Source of the DNA: Actinomucor elegans
Taxonomy: Eukaryota; Mucoromycota; Mucoromycetes; Mucorales; Mucoraceae
Length of the DNA: 64,000 nucleotides
Assembly: GCA_026027325.1 (NCBI GenBank)
Contig: JAMSLZ010000001.1
Coordinates: forward strand, 1,054,001-1,118,000
Reading direction: 5' to 3'
Part shown: positions 38,112 to 49,715 of the stretch, piece after piece
Layout of the letters: each line of letters opens with the position of its first letter
Position numbering within the stretch: position 1 is the stretch's first letter
Program-made: the position numbers and the translations under genes
Notes under the pieces: generated by a model
The model's input: the letters and a program-made list of their open reading frames with translations, nothing else
Database searches by the model: none
Told to the model about the DNA's origin: nothing

Positions 38112-39014
38112 TTATTGGGCAAAAAGATCCATGGTTTCTAGTCTATTACCCATTTTGATGTATAATTTAGATACATGATACACATCATTGATCAAGTGTT
38201 CAACTGCAGAGGATGGTATATTCAAAGATGCAATCACTTCTTCTTTCAAGGACCACGCAATACTCGTGTGAAACCGTGGTGGATCATAAAATGTAGGTTT
38301 ATGATATTGAGTCATGACTTTATCAACACATTTCATACATTGCATCAGCTACACAAAAGTAATATGCGTTGAGTCAATGTATCGTTCGATAGCTTCTTTA
38401 TTGTATATACCTCATTATATCCACTTCCTATTTCCAATGTTAAAAATGATCGTGTTTTTTCATCGTTTGTTAAGTGTGCCAACTGAGCAAATGATAGCTT
38501 AAACGGCCGCACGTCTTTCATGACATTTTTTACTGCAGCCACAAAAGAATCTAATTGATATTTTCGAAGATAGATTGGTCTACTCAAACTTATATGCTGC
38601 TCTTCGATCAATTCAACATTCTCTAGATACTGAGATAAAGCTTCAATTTCAGTAGTAATGTCAACTAATTCCAACATTAGCTGCTAATTAACGTAATAAC
38701 GAGGATTTCGTACCTTTAAAGTATACGTAGGTAGCCCAACTATCTTCTTGATGAGGTACGGCACGCACTCGTCCTTTATGTTTGGAGGAATCGGAATTCG
38801 TGTTAGGTTTTTGGGTTTGAGAATCAAAAAATGCAGGTAATTTTGGCATTTTGACTTTGCTAGTTTGACATTCAAAGGCGATCAGAACATATGCTTCAAG
38901 CGACCAGTTGAAAAGTTACCTTTTATCAAGTGCAGTGCAGGAATTCTTTCTTTTAGTGCCTAGATCTTGTTCATCGGAAGATGAAGACGAGTCATAATCA
39001 ACAAGCAAGGACAT
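38112..39014 (-). CDS. USB1: USB1 U6 snRNA 3'-phosphodiesterase
   Basis: Nuclear 2H-family phosphodiesterase that trims and caps the 3' end of U6 snRNA as a terminal phosphate. The start at 39014 gives MSLLVDYDSSSSSDEQDLGT, the Ser/Asp-rich opening seen in family members. Both catalytic tetrapeptides are present: HISLSRP (first H-x-S) and RFHTSIAW (second H-x-S). Between them lies the family core (FVAAVKNVMKDVRPFKLSFA, then TRSFLTLEIGSGYNE). The end is RLETMDLFAQ. Four exons, total about 260 residues, a normal length. Confidence 0.92.
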
Positions 39015-40599
39015 TAGATGTAATGTAAAACGTGTTTCAAATTGATTTCGGGCACGACCAAGAATTGTTTTACTATCAGAAGCTGGGTATAGAAAATTAG
39101 GGTGTAGTGCGGGACACCTCTTATATATTATTGAAAAGCAAAGGAGGTGTTATACGTAATACTTGTAGTAATAAGATAGAGAATACGCGCTTAGTAAATA
39201 TCAGTGGCTTCAAAATAATGTTTCGATGTGATAACAGGCTCTAGCCCACATTGGTTCCTTATTTTCACGTAATTATTACTCTGATATCTGCACTTTTCAA
39301 GACTTTTCAAGCATTTGTAGATATGCATCTTACCTATAAATTGTAATTAGATCATTTGCATCTCGTTAACAAGCATAAATATATCGCATATCCTTTTATT
39401 TAAATGGAACTTTTTATATACTTGAGTTTCATTCCGTGGGTAGTATCGTATCTTTTTGTCTTTCTTCATGCGTAAAGAAGTGATATAGAGATTTGATTCA
39501 ACACTACTTAATGGATAGTTATTTCATAGTGGGATTTCGATATCGCTGTTGGTGGTTATGGTATAATAAACTGTATATTACCGTTGCTGCTCTGATAAAT
39601 ACTTCATCTGATCTATTAGATAATTTTGCCCACATTACTGACTTATTCCCCTCACAATCTATAGAGATTTCATGCGTATTCATTCTGCTATTTTGGCCCC
39701 AAAAAAATTGCATAATGAAATATATCTCCAGTTCTTTCAAAAAGCAAGGCAATATATATCCAGTGTTTGTTAGTTGATTATTTAAAAAATATTTCCCTGG
39801 ACCTTAACGGAAGATTAGTATGGGCTTCGACTCACTTCGTAAAAAAAGAACTAATTTTGAATTGGGCTTAAGAGCATACCCTAATTTTAGTTTTGAAATT
39901 AGCCATTTTTAACATCTTTACATTTCTTAACTGATTCGAGTTTAATGTCACTTCTCATGACCAGTTTATATTCAAAATAAACTATTGTATTTATTAGTGC
40001 TATTATCTAGTTACAGTACTATAAATATACTCTCTTTTTTACTAAGTTGATTACAAAATACATGCTTTTCTTGTATGAAATCTAATACTCTCAACTAACC
40101 AATGAATCTCTGTATAACCTCTAATTACTTGTAATACAACTATATCATTGTGCTTTTTAATGTTAACTTGTAAATACCATTTCATATGGGCGAATCGAAT
40201 GATCAATAGATCTTTCAGTCGATCTCGGTTTAATGCCGCATCTAATAAGTGGTATGTGCTCAAAATAAGTTTTTGAATCTATCAAAATCATTATTTAACA
40301 GCATTCAGTAATCAAATGTTTGTTTTTATATAGATCCCTCAACCAGTCTCTGTCAAATGTCATAATTATTTAGTGCTCGATGCTCAGAATGCAATGCAGT
40401 AGTTATTAGAGCTTTTAGATTTTGACTAGTGAACTTCCTTTTTTTTTTTAGTTGTAATATAATTTGCCGTGTCGTTATTAAAATGGGTGTAAAAGGTTCA
40501 TTCTTCGTCTAACTGAAGATTTGCTCGGAACAGTTGGTTTAGAACTCAGTAACGTTTTGATTCTTTTCTTTTCATCCTTTCAATTGAAATTTCGAACAA
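39015..40599. other. Divergent intergenic region with repeat cores
   Basis: 1.6 kb between the divergent USB1 and MEA1 genes, so both promoters should lie here. Four cores of the dispersed repeat cluster at 39923-40400. No other gene was recognised; short open frames near 39493-39777 are AT-biased and lack features. Confidence 0.6.
39923..40400 (+). repeat. Cluster of four dispersed-repeat cores
   Basis: Anchors lie at 39939 (GAGTTTAATGTCACTTCTCA), 40111 (weak: AATCTCTGTATAACCTCTAA), 40227 (GATCTCGGTTTAATGCCGCA) and 40351 (TCTCTGTCAAATGTCAT). The spacings are 172, 116 and 124 bp. The 40111 copy was first predicted by the spacing and then seen by eye, so it is the least certain. Confidence 0.7.
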
Positions 40600-41341
40600 A
40601 TGAAACAAGAATTAAACTTGATTCCTAATCTAACGAGCGATGACGGTAAGTTTTAATATCTGGAAAGAGTGAACATGTCTCAACCTAAAAAAAAAAACTG
40701 GCTTCATAGACATGGAAGACGTATTGTCCTCTGTGAATGCAACAGAAGATATAGTGGAGGATTTTGCTAGACAGCTCGATGAAGGTACTATATCTCGATT
40801 AATATATGAAATCTCATTATGATAAATAGTTGTGCGTATTCAGAACGAGGAAGGGTTCGAAGAAGAGTCCGAGGAAGAAGACGATCAGCAAGAAAGCTTT
40901 GCATATCAGCAATTGCCCCAAGATGAAGAAGACGCAAACGATAGTATGTATCAGCAATTGGAATCTGATGATGAAGATGCTACAAAAGAGTCGCAAAATC
41001 CTCTGGATATTGACCTTGACCCTTCAGAACGATTAAACGCAGGCAAGTGATATTTGATTGTTTTCAATGCCTGGCTATTATTAAGACCTGTATAATGAAT
41101 AGAAACCTCAGACTTGATCAAATCCATTATGAGCGGTATTCAGTTATCTGACGAAGCAACTCCAGGTAAGAAAGCAAAAGAAAAAGCGAAAAAACAGTAC
41201 AAAAGCTCGACAAGAGAAACCCTGTTTGGATGTGCACTCAAATCTAATTTTTTTTATTTTTTTTTTTTCACTGAAAAAAAAGAGTGGGCTAAAAAACTGC
41301 CAGAGCGCGTTTGGTTACCGCGTATCAAAAAACAAGAATGA
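40600..41341 (+). CDS. MEA1: MEA1 (male-enhanced antigen 1)-like protein
   Basis: Small, very acidic protein of the MEA1 family, whose molecular role is not established. Five exons give about 140 residues: MKQELNLIPNLTSDDD, then MEDVLSSVNATEDIVEDFAR, then an acidic exon with SFAYQQLPQDEEDA and MYQQLESDDEDA. The C-terminal block reads LIKSIMSGIQLSDEATPEWA plus KKLPERVW. Animal MEA1 has the same order: Y-Q-P-L motif, then an L-V/I-K-x-x-M-x-G-V/I-x-L helix, then PAWA and a conserved W. The third intron either starts with GC (AACGCAG/GCAAGT) or uses GTGATA seven bases later; both keep the frame. The last intron is T-rich with an AAAAAAAAG acceptor at 41281. Confidence 0.82.
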
Positions 41342-41710
41342 TTTTTTTTTCGAAATAAAAAAAAAAAAATTAAGCCTGGGCAGGGCGATAAGGGATGCGA
41401 AAAGGGACGAATACAATGCGTGCAAAAATTCTAATATGGAAAAAAACTGCCGCTTAGTGACTGTTACCACAATCTTCAAGCCTGATCTAGTGCATCTATT
41501 GGTTAGTGAACATGCAATAAGTGGAACACTCACACTCAGACACGCACACAAGCGGCAGAACACAGCCCACTCCTACTAAAACAAAGGGGAGGCGACTAAT
41601 AGGAGCTCCAATAGGCCGCCGCGCGCGCTGAAGTAGTTAATTACTAGACACTCGCGATCAAATCTCTTTTCTCTCTTTTTCTCTTTTATACTCACTTGTA
41701 TATATATAAT
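41342..41710 (+). promoter_or_regulatory. Promoter region of the NHP6-like gene
   Basis: 369-bp gap. It is unusually GC-containing for this window (GCCGCCGCGCGCGCTG near 41616) and ends in a strongly pyrimidine-rich stretch (CTCTTTTCTCTCTTTTTCTC at about 41665) and TATATATATAAT immediately before the start codon. The pyrimidine tract next to the start is typical of highly expressed fungal genes. No precise factor site can be named. Confidence 0.45.
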
Positions 41711-42179
41711 ATGCCTAAAGAAACTACCAAGGTCACCAAGCGCGCTACTAAGCCTGAGGATGATAAGAAGAAGAAGCGTACTAAGAAGGATCCCTCTGCT
41801 CCCAAGCGTGGTTTGTCTGCATACATGTTCTTTTCTCAAGATCAAAGAACTACCGTAAAGGAAGAGAACCCTGAAGCTACCTTTGGTAATGAATTGGATT
41901 CATCAAGGCTATTAATCATAGAATGAAACTAACACGTTTCTTGTAGGTCAAATTGGTAAGATCCTTGGTGAAAAGTGGAAGGCCATGTCTGATGAACAAA
42001 AGAAGGTATGTATATGAAATGGATTAAAAATGGAATTGACTGCTCATTCTTTGTAATAGCCTTATCTTGACAAGGCTGAAGCTGATAAGAAGCGTTATGA
42101 AGAAGAAAAAGCTGCTGTAAGTACTTATAAATACACTTGATCTATGGTATATTAACTTTATATCCTGTAGCAATCCTAA
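41711..42179 (+). CDS. NHP6: NHP6-like HMG-box chromatin protein
   Basis: Single HMG-box DNA-bending protein of about 99 residues, close in size to yeast Nhp6 (93), an abundant nuclear factor that assists FACT and transcription initiation. The start at 41711 gives a lysine-rich N-terminal arm ([34 protein letters not shown]). The box follows: [20 protein letters not shown], then [20 protein letters not shown] and [19 protein letters not shown]. Three short introns; the last coding exon adds only QS and the stop at 42179. The gene is convergent with MTHFR, 235 bp away. Confidence 0.95.
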
Positions 42180-42414
42180 ATCGATCCTTTGACATCTATC
42201 CTCCATTGTACCTTCCCTCTCTGTTCAAATATTCCGCATTCCTCTTCTTTCATTTGCACTTTGATAACCAAAATGATTGAAAACATAAACCTTTAAACAT
42301 TCAGCTAAAAACACCAAAAAAAAACCTTTTGTCTATATAATAAACTTAAATAGCTCACTGAAACCTTAAAAAAAAAACGGCAAAAACGCGTCGTACATCT
42401 ATATCTAGTCTTTA

Positions 42415-44523
42415 TTATGAGAGCATCACATCAAAAAGAAGATCTGCCTTTTGGAAATCATTATGGACTACATTAACTAGCCAGTATCTTTCTCTGATGT
42501 CACGTAAAACTTTCTGGCTTTGGGTGCCTGGAGCATATTGCTCTTCCCATTCTTCCCATAATCCGTATGCTTCGTCCTGTAATTGAACAAACAGGCTGGT
42601 TAGTAATTTGCTGTTTCAAAAGCTATATCCCAGCGATGTTACCTTCCAGGCTTCAAAACTGGCCTTTTCAATGATGGTTGGCTGAATGATTTCTTTTCCA
42701 GGGAAGACGCCCCAAGTTACAGCATTCTGTGCTTCAGGATCAGATACATTTGTACAAAAATCACCCTATATATATATATATTTATAATTAAGGAACTGAT
42801 TCATATTACCCTGTAGTTCAGAGTTTTACCTTATGGTTTGTCGCGTAATAAGTAATGGAATCATCTTTACCAAGGCGTGATAATAGTTCATCAATCTGTT
42901 GATCTGATACAAACAACTCAATGAAGGCCTTTTGGTAAACATATCCTCCTTTTGGACCCCAGCCATACACTTGGTCTTGACTAGAAGCTCCATTCACAGC
43001 GGGTTGGGAACTGACAGTCCAATAGCCGCGTTGATTAATGTCTGACAAACGTTGGCAGATCGCCTCACTTTCGGTTTGAAGTCTTTCCTCGCACCATGGC
43101 AGGGAATTTAATTCGCCCATGATATACTTTACAAACAGCTGAGTAATATCTTGCTCACTTTCAGGCTGGCCCCATTTTAAACTGGCTTGAGAAGTCTATG
43201 ATAAGTTTAGTTTATAGCAGATCTATTAAATATCAACTTACTGGTAAGATTTGTCCTGCACTATATGTGTTTTGACCGTAAGCTTGTAAACCAAAACATT
43301 ATTAGTATCTAAACACAAACATTTCGTCTGCAATTACCTGGAGACCGCGAATCACCATATCTACCATTAGGGAATTCATCCCAATCCTCTGCACGAGCAG
43401 GATCATGAATAGGTACCCAAGGTGCAACCTTGTTTGCTTGCAAGTGTTTCTATAATAGGTAAACTTCATTGGAGATAATATTCTTAATGATGCACATAGA
43501 TTGATATTTTTTTTTACCTCTTGTTTGTGGAGATGTAAAGCTTCCAAAATTAGTCGCGTTGATCTCTCCAAGTTGAGCGTGGAAATATGAAAGTTACAGA
43601 TACCAGCTTTTTTATGAAGATGTTGGATCATGGAGACAGCAAGTTGAACGCCATACTCTTTTACTTTTTGATCATCACCCTAGAGTTTTCAGCATGAGTA
43701 TGGACTAATACTAAACACTTGTAACTGAACAAACCTTGATTGCATCGAGATCATGCATCACTTTAGCTGGCACCTTAACGTTGCAAAGATTGATCATGCG
43801 ACGGAAACTTTGGTAAGTAGGAATAGGCATGATACCCGGCACAATAGGTACTTGAATGCCCTGATCACGACATGTTTGCATCCATTGAATACAAGTATCA
43901 GAGTCATAAAACAATTGTGTCATAATGAAGTCTGCACCAGCGTCCACTTTCTCTTTCAGGTAAGCAATGTCTTGACCTTTGTCGGGACAATCAATGTGTC
44001 CTTCGGGATAGCCAGCTACGCCAATGCAAAATGTATCACCGTACTGTTGGCGAATGTATTTAACGAGATCAATTGCGTGTCTGAATTGACTGTCCACTGG
44101 TGTCCAGTATTCATGTCCTCGAGGAGGATCGCCACGTAAAGCCAGAATATTACGAATGCCCGCTTCCTTGGCTTGCTTTAAAGCAGTATCAACCTTTTCC
44201 TTTTCCATGTTGGTGCAGGTAAGATGCATCAAGGTATCCAATCCATACATGCTTTGAGCCGTAGAGCAAAGTTCCAAAGTACGGTCATGAGTTGAGCCAC
44301 CAGCTCCCCAAGTGCATGAAATAAACTCGGGTTCTAACTGAGCCATACGACCAAGACGATCAATAAGGTTGGCGAAACCCTAAATAAAATGCTTTAATAT
44401 ATTGAAAATAACCTTGTTAGAGAACTGCAAGTTTACCAGCTCAGTCTTTGGAGGAAAGTATTCAAAAGAATAAGCAATATGCTGGCTTCTTTGTGCCTCT
44501 TGGATTTTATCCACGATTTTCAT
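42415..44523 (-). CDS. MET13: Methylenetetrahydrofolate reductase
   Basis: FAD enzyme that reduces 5,10-methylene-THF to 5-methyl-THF for methionine synthesis in the cytosol. The start at 44523 gives [20 protein letters not shown], then EYFPPKT with the catalytic glutamate, [42 protein letters not shown] and [11 protein letters not shown], all standard TIM-barrel motifs. The C-terminal eukaryotic regulatory domain follows ([18 protein letters not shown], [34 protein letters not shown]), ending DLLFDVMLS. About 590 residues in nine or so exons, normal for the family. Yeasts have two paralogues, MET12 and MET13; which one this matches cannot be told by eye, so the symbol is tentative. Confidence 0.94.
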
Positions 44524-46316
44524 TTCAATGATAGTATTAGAGAAAAAGAAAAGCGTGAAACTATAAGCATCGAGATTTAATGTAGATGTGACTTTTAGTT
44601 TGATGGCGAGATGGCCTCTCTGTGCTTTGTGTGGAGAAAAAATCCAAGCGCCTTCTTAAAAACACGGATATTTTGCTTGAACAAGATGGGCAGACTTCGT
44701 GTAGCATTATTAGTTTATTGATGAAGTCTTTCAGAATTAAAAAAAATAAAGGTATTAAGTGGAATCATTCAACAAAGTATAGTTTTACGGACGTATTTTG
44801 CAAGTAATAAGATAGCCTTTTCTATACAATCTGGACTTGGTTGGTACTATTTGGGCCATCCGATCAAGTACGCTTACAGCTAAGTCAATTTTCTTGAGTA
44901 TAAAACGAGAGCTTTCATGGACTCAACATGATAATATAAAGACGTGCCACCGCATAGAAATTTCCTCGGGTTTGATTGGCAATCGGCACTTTACAAGCAT
45001 TTCTCAAAGAGGTTGCTAAGATCAGGCATGAGCTTTGGCGTGCTTTAAATGACGGAGACAGTGCCCATTCTATTTCTTTTTTTTTTTACATTTTTATACT
45101 TCTCGATCGAATCCTATTTAATCTTGCATCTGATGACCAGTGCTTGTTCAAAATGAGCTACCTCGACTAAAGGGCTATCATTTAACTAAAATAGTATGAG
45201 TATATTACATTGGCGAGAGATTCACTGTAAATTATCTGCATTTTATATCTCCTGATCTATGGTTTATAGATCTCTTCACTGATGTTGGCCAATTGTCATA
45301 CTTGATCAGTATTCCATGGTCAAAATCAACTGTTACATCTAGCAAAGTGTTTGTCTAACCAAAGTGTAATAAACTTATCTTATTTTCCAATAATCAAGTA
45401 TAGCCTATATGTGTTTCTTGTCATATTAGATATTCATTTTTGAATTATTCAACCATCTTTGTTTCAATGTGGTTTCAGACTCTACACGCGCTTAGGGTGA
45501 GCTACGTATCAAAGCTTTCGGTTAACTGATATATAGTAATTATAATATATTTTTCAATAATTAGTACTGGGTTAAATATGTTTCATATTACAGTATCTGA
45601 TCATTTCTAGATCTCTCACCCGATCTCGGTCGAATATCCCATCTGTTAAATAATCCATGCTCAGAATGAACTGCTGTACTTACTAGGCCTTTTCTTTTAC
45701 AGTAGGGCTACATTGCACTGTTTACCGCCAAGTCATAAATACACAATTAGTTGCATATTTAGTGGTTAGTTGTCCCAACATGCTTTCCCAACCAAGCTGT
45801 CGAAAGCGAATAATTTTTGCATTGTAAATGTATCAAGTCAGGATTAAAGAGTCCCAAAAGACGGAAGAGATAAAAATAGACGCGTTTAGGCTTTCAAAAC
45901 GACTAATGTTGGTCGAATTGCTTTGCGGCCATCTTGTACAAAACATTTCATCTATAATTTTCTATTGCGAAATAGGATTCTAACTTGCACTTTAAATTCT
46001 CTGGTTGAATTCAAATCTTGTTAGCATTCATATCATTACAGCCATATACTTCGGAAAGATACATAAGTTGATTGTGCGATCTTTATGAAATCAATACGTT
46101 CTTCGTTTCTCATTCACTATACTATATTTATCGATCGTGAAGGTGATTGATAATTTATTATATTTTTTTGGATGTTTTTCTGGGTAATGTCCACAAAATA
46201 TACGCGTTTTCTAATATGAGCCTTTTCAATAATTTGATCCAAAGTAATATAAAGGTGTACATGAGAGTGAAGTTGATGTATTGAAAATAGAGCGGTTGTG
46301 TCTTCGTCCTTTATGT
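44524..46316. other. Intergenic region largely made of degenerate repeat units
   Basis: 1.8 kb between MTHFR (start side) and SmD2 (end side). From about 44960 to 45960 it is a run of degenerate repeat units, described separately. No coding region was recognised. Confidence 0.6.
44960..45960 (+). repeat. Array of seven degenerate units of the dispersed repeat
   Basis: Anchors lie at 44969 (weak), 45115, 45287, 45461, 45628, 45798 (weak) and 45911, giving spacings of 146, 172, 174, 167, 170 and 113 bp. The clearest copy is at 45609: GATCTCTCACCCGATCTCGG, then TCGAATATCCCATCTGTTAA and ATGCTCAGAATGAACTGCTG. Sequence between cores is AT-rich and only loosely similar, with CATTTAAC/CATTATTT-like blocks about 30 bp after the core. 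All units point the same way. Confidence 0.7.
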
Positions 46317-46906
46317 TTATACAGTGTTTCTAAGTACTATACACAGAAAATAAACTGTTAATACGTCCAACTGCCTATATATTGTATTATAATTACCAAG
46401 AACAACGGTATCACCACGAAGGAACATCTTGCTGACGAAACGATCCTTATTCACAGGCTTAGCCTTGGAACCCTTTCCACTACGAGGAGTTTCTGTCCAC
46501 ATCTATTGATAAACGCGTTAATAACATCCTTTTATATAATTCTACATCTCGGTATTACCTCCTTGACATTTTCAAGGACCATGTTGCAGTGGCGATCAAA
46601 AGCTTTAACACGCGCCAAAAGCTTGTGGTTATTACGACAACTGATCAAAATTTGATTGTTGTTTTTGACTGATTGCTGCAAAACAGAAAGAGGACCAGTG
46701 TTGAATTCGAGTTCTTCTTGTTGACGAAGCTCTTCTTCTGTCATTTCAGATCTGGGTTTGTTGGCGATGGAGCTATGGTAAAGTCATCAAATAAAAACGA
46801 AACATCAGACAAAAAGTATTAAAAGAGAATAGAAATATAGTATCGCTGTTAGTACAATTTTTGTTTCTCCAATTCATAGTGTTTTTAACTTGATGATTTA
46901 CCTCAT
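46317..46906 (-). CDS. SMD2: Small nuclear ribonucleoprotein Sm D2
   Basis: Core spliceosomal Sm protein that forms the heptameric ring on U1, U2, U4 and U5 snRNAs. Exon 1 is only ATGAG (46902-46906); a 129-nt intron follows and coding resumes at 46772 as [20 protein letters not shown], matching the start of human SmD2. Next are [40 protein letters not shown] and VLENVKE. The second part is [31 protein letters not shown] and the short end LVLRNTV, reached by a final splice at about 46398/46333. The LRGD...V Sm2 signature is intact. About 112 residues, normal for the family. Confidence 0.95.
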
Positions 46907-48186
46907 TTTATATGTATATTAACGTGTTAATGGGTGAAATAGAAAGCCGTTTACAAAATTTTCTTTTCACTGAATAGAAAATAAGTTGTGACGTATTCGG
47001 CACCACCACAATGGTGGCGTTTGAATCAGATTAATATACCGTAAGGTGTGCCCTTTTCTTTCTCTTTCTACAAAGTTTTACTAATATGTATATGGCAGTA
47101 TTTATACTATCCTATACTCAACATTGCCACTTACAATTCTTTTCAATAATAATATTACCTTTACTTTTGTATTATATGAATGTTGTGTTAACGTATTGTA
47201 AAGCTCAGAGGAACAAACATTCACAGCCCGATAAGCAAAATACCGCAAGCCAATAAAAAAGAGAAGCATAAAACTCACGTTTCTTTTTTTTTTTTTTTTT
47301 TTTTTTTTTTTGAAAAAAAGCAAAGGGTATGCCTCAAGGCTTTATTTAAAATGCCATATAATTTTGCTGAAAATCCCTGCTATTGGCATTGTTAATGTAT
47401 AGTTTATAATCAAGAAAAATTAACGTTAATACGAGATAAATGTAGGGTATTTTATTTTTTTATTTTTACTTAGATATAGAGTCAATAAAAGGTATAAATA
47501 AATTCGTTCAAAAATCAAGCATTAATCAAAGAAAAATTAGCGTTGCGAATACGAAAAAAGTATAGCGCTTACATCAATGAATGGAAAAATAAACTATACA
47601 TAAGCCGTGTTAAAATTCTTGATATCTGTGGACACTTTGCTATTAGTCTAAAGCCATATCAAAGTAAATGAAGTTGGTTCCAGAATGAGTTTCTGAATAT
47701 TACGGTTAATCTCAGACAACCAATTAAATCGAAGAAAGTATTTAGGTGCTGTGACATTCTGGCCTTTCATTAAACTACAACTGACATTGTATTGGGCCAT
47801 CATTGAGTAATAAATGAATGTATAACACTAGCATATTTTTCTATTGGAAACTGTAAACACATTAGTCTATCAAAAGAGTTTTCTATGTGTCAGAGATGCT
47901 TCGTCGGTGCAATTATCCAAGCTAAAACTCCGAAACTTCAAAAAAAAAAGTGAACGTCACTGAGGTAGATCTAACATCGGATGACTTTTGAGCCAAGAGG
48001 CAAAATAATTTCTTATTCAACCCTGGAGATTTGGTCGACCTATTCCACATTTGCCTTATTGTCATATTATAGACCCCGAAAGTAATTTGTTTTCTTTTAC
48101 CTCTCTTCTTTCTCTTCTTTAATACAAACCCTCCCTACTCTTTTTATTTTCAATAGCCTTTGTTTGGTTTTCTAACCGTTTGATAA
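46907..48186. other. Divergent intergenic region, SmD2 and CYT1
   Basis: 1.3 kb holding both promoters. A run of T occurs at about 47285-47311. A short direct repeat built around GAAAAATTARCGTT occurs at about 47410 and 47530. The last 100 bp before 48187 are pyrimidine-rich (CCTCTCTTCTTTCTCTTCTT), as expected close to a highly expressed gene. No gene was recognised. Confidence 0.55.
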
Positions 48187-49432
48187 ATGTTCTCTAGAAT
48201 TGCTTCTCAAACTGCTAGACGTTCTGTTAAGCAGTTCGCTCAACAGGTACATTAGAAGTTCATGTAAACACTACTCGGGAATTGACATTGAATTTCAAAT
48301 AGACTCGTTTTGCTTCCACCAAGCCTGCTTTTGCTTCTGTAAATTTCGAATCAAACGCGAAAATGATTCAATTATTAACCAAATCATATAATACATAGCA
48401 CTCCAACAAGCAAGTAACTGGTGTAACTGCCGGTATTCTCGGTGCCACCGCTTTGACTTATATGTACGTTGATGCTTCTGCCAATATGGCTGATGAAGGT
48501 CTTCACCCTCCCAGCCATCCTTGGCCCCACAGCGGTCCTTTGGATACTTTTGACCACGCTGCGTAAAGTATACTTTCCGAGTCCATTCAACATGTATTTA
48601 CATTGTTCATTTTTAGTATTCGTCGTGGTTATCAAGTATACAGAGAAGTTTGCTCTGCCTGTCACTCTCTCGATCGTATTGCTTGGAGAAACTTGATTGA
48701 TGTTTCTCATACTGAAGAAGAAGTCAAGGCTATGGCAGAAGAGTTTGAATATCAAGACGGACCTGATGATAACGGTGAGATGTTTATGAGACCTGGCAAG
48801 GTAAATATCAAGACATGCGCATATTATGATTTGATTCAAACTAACCTCTTTCTCTTTCAATAGCCTGCTGACTATATGCCCAAGGCTTATCCCAACGAAG
48901 AAGCTGCCCGTGCTGCTAACGCTGGTGCTTTGCCCCCAGATCTTTCCTTGATCACCAAGGCTCGTCACGGTGGTGAGGTAAGGTAGATTCAATTGGTAAT
49001 TTCAAATATCTAATGTGTTTCAATAGGATTATGTATTTGCTCTTCTTACAGGTTATGTTGATGCCCCCGGAGGTGTTGAAGTTCGTGAAGGTTTGAACTA
49101 TAACCCCTACTTCCCTGGTGGTGCTATTGCCATGGCCCGTGTTCTCTTTGATGGTGTTGTTGAATACGAGGATGGTACTCCTGCTACTACCTCTCAAATG
49201 GCCAAGGATGTCTGTACTTTCCTTGCCTGGGCTGCTGAACCTGAACACGATGAACGTAAGAAGATGGGTATGAAGGCTACCGTTATCTTGGCTGGTATGA
49301 CTATCTTATCTATTTACCTCAAGAAGTTCAAGTGGGCACCCATCAAGACTAGAAAGATTGTTTACAAGTAAGTTCGATATTGCCATTTGTTTGACTCTTA
49401 TACTAAACTTGCTTTATAGCCCTCCTAAATAA
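48187..49432 (+). CDS. CYT1: Cytochrome c1, respiratory complex III
   Basis: Heme protein of the mitochondrial inner membrane that passes electrons from the Rieske protein to cytochrome c. The start at 48187 gives a basic presequence ([20 protein letters not shown]), then a hydrophobic sorting segment ([17 protein letters not shown]). The mature domain opens [20 protein letters not shown] and has the heme site CSACH in [19 protein letters not shown]. Other family segments are [40 protein letters not shown] and [13 protein letters not shown], which holds the axial methionine. A C-terminal membrane anchor ([20 protein letters not shown]) ends KIVYNPPK. Eight exons, about 320 residues. Confidence 0.97.
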
Positions 49433-49715
49433 ATTGGAAAACTGATTCGTTAAAGCACCATTCTCTTCATTACATTTACCTTTCACTCTTTTTTTGTATA
49501 TTCGCCTTTCTATTGCGCCCATTTCTCTTGTAAAAGAAATACTATTTATTATTGCTATATCGATTGGAAAGGATAAACTATGCAACAAGAAGCTGAAAGA
49601 AAATAAAACAAGCTAGATTTATTCAAAACAATAACTGCAACTATGTCCATTCTAATAGGCTTCGTTTTCCATAAGGATCCTATATATATATATATATATA
49701 TGATATATAGTGTGA

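Noticed and set aside
48384..48992. Antisense open frame of 202 codons across CYT1
   Set aside because: Runs through CYT1 exons and introns that splice correctly on the plus strand; it has no recognisable features.
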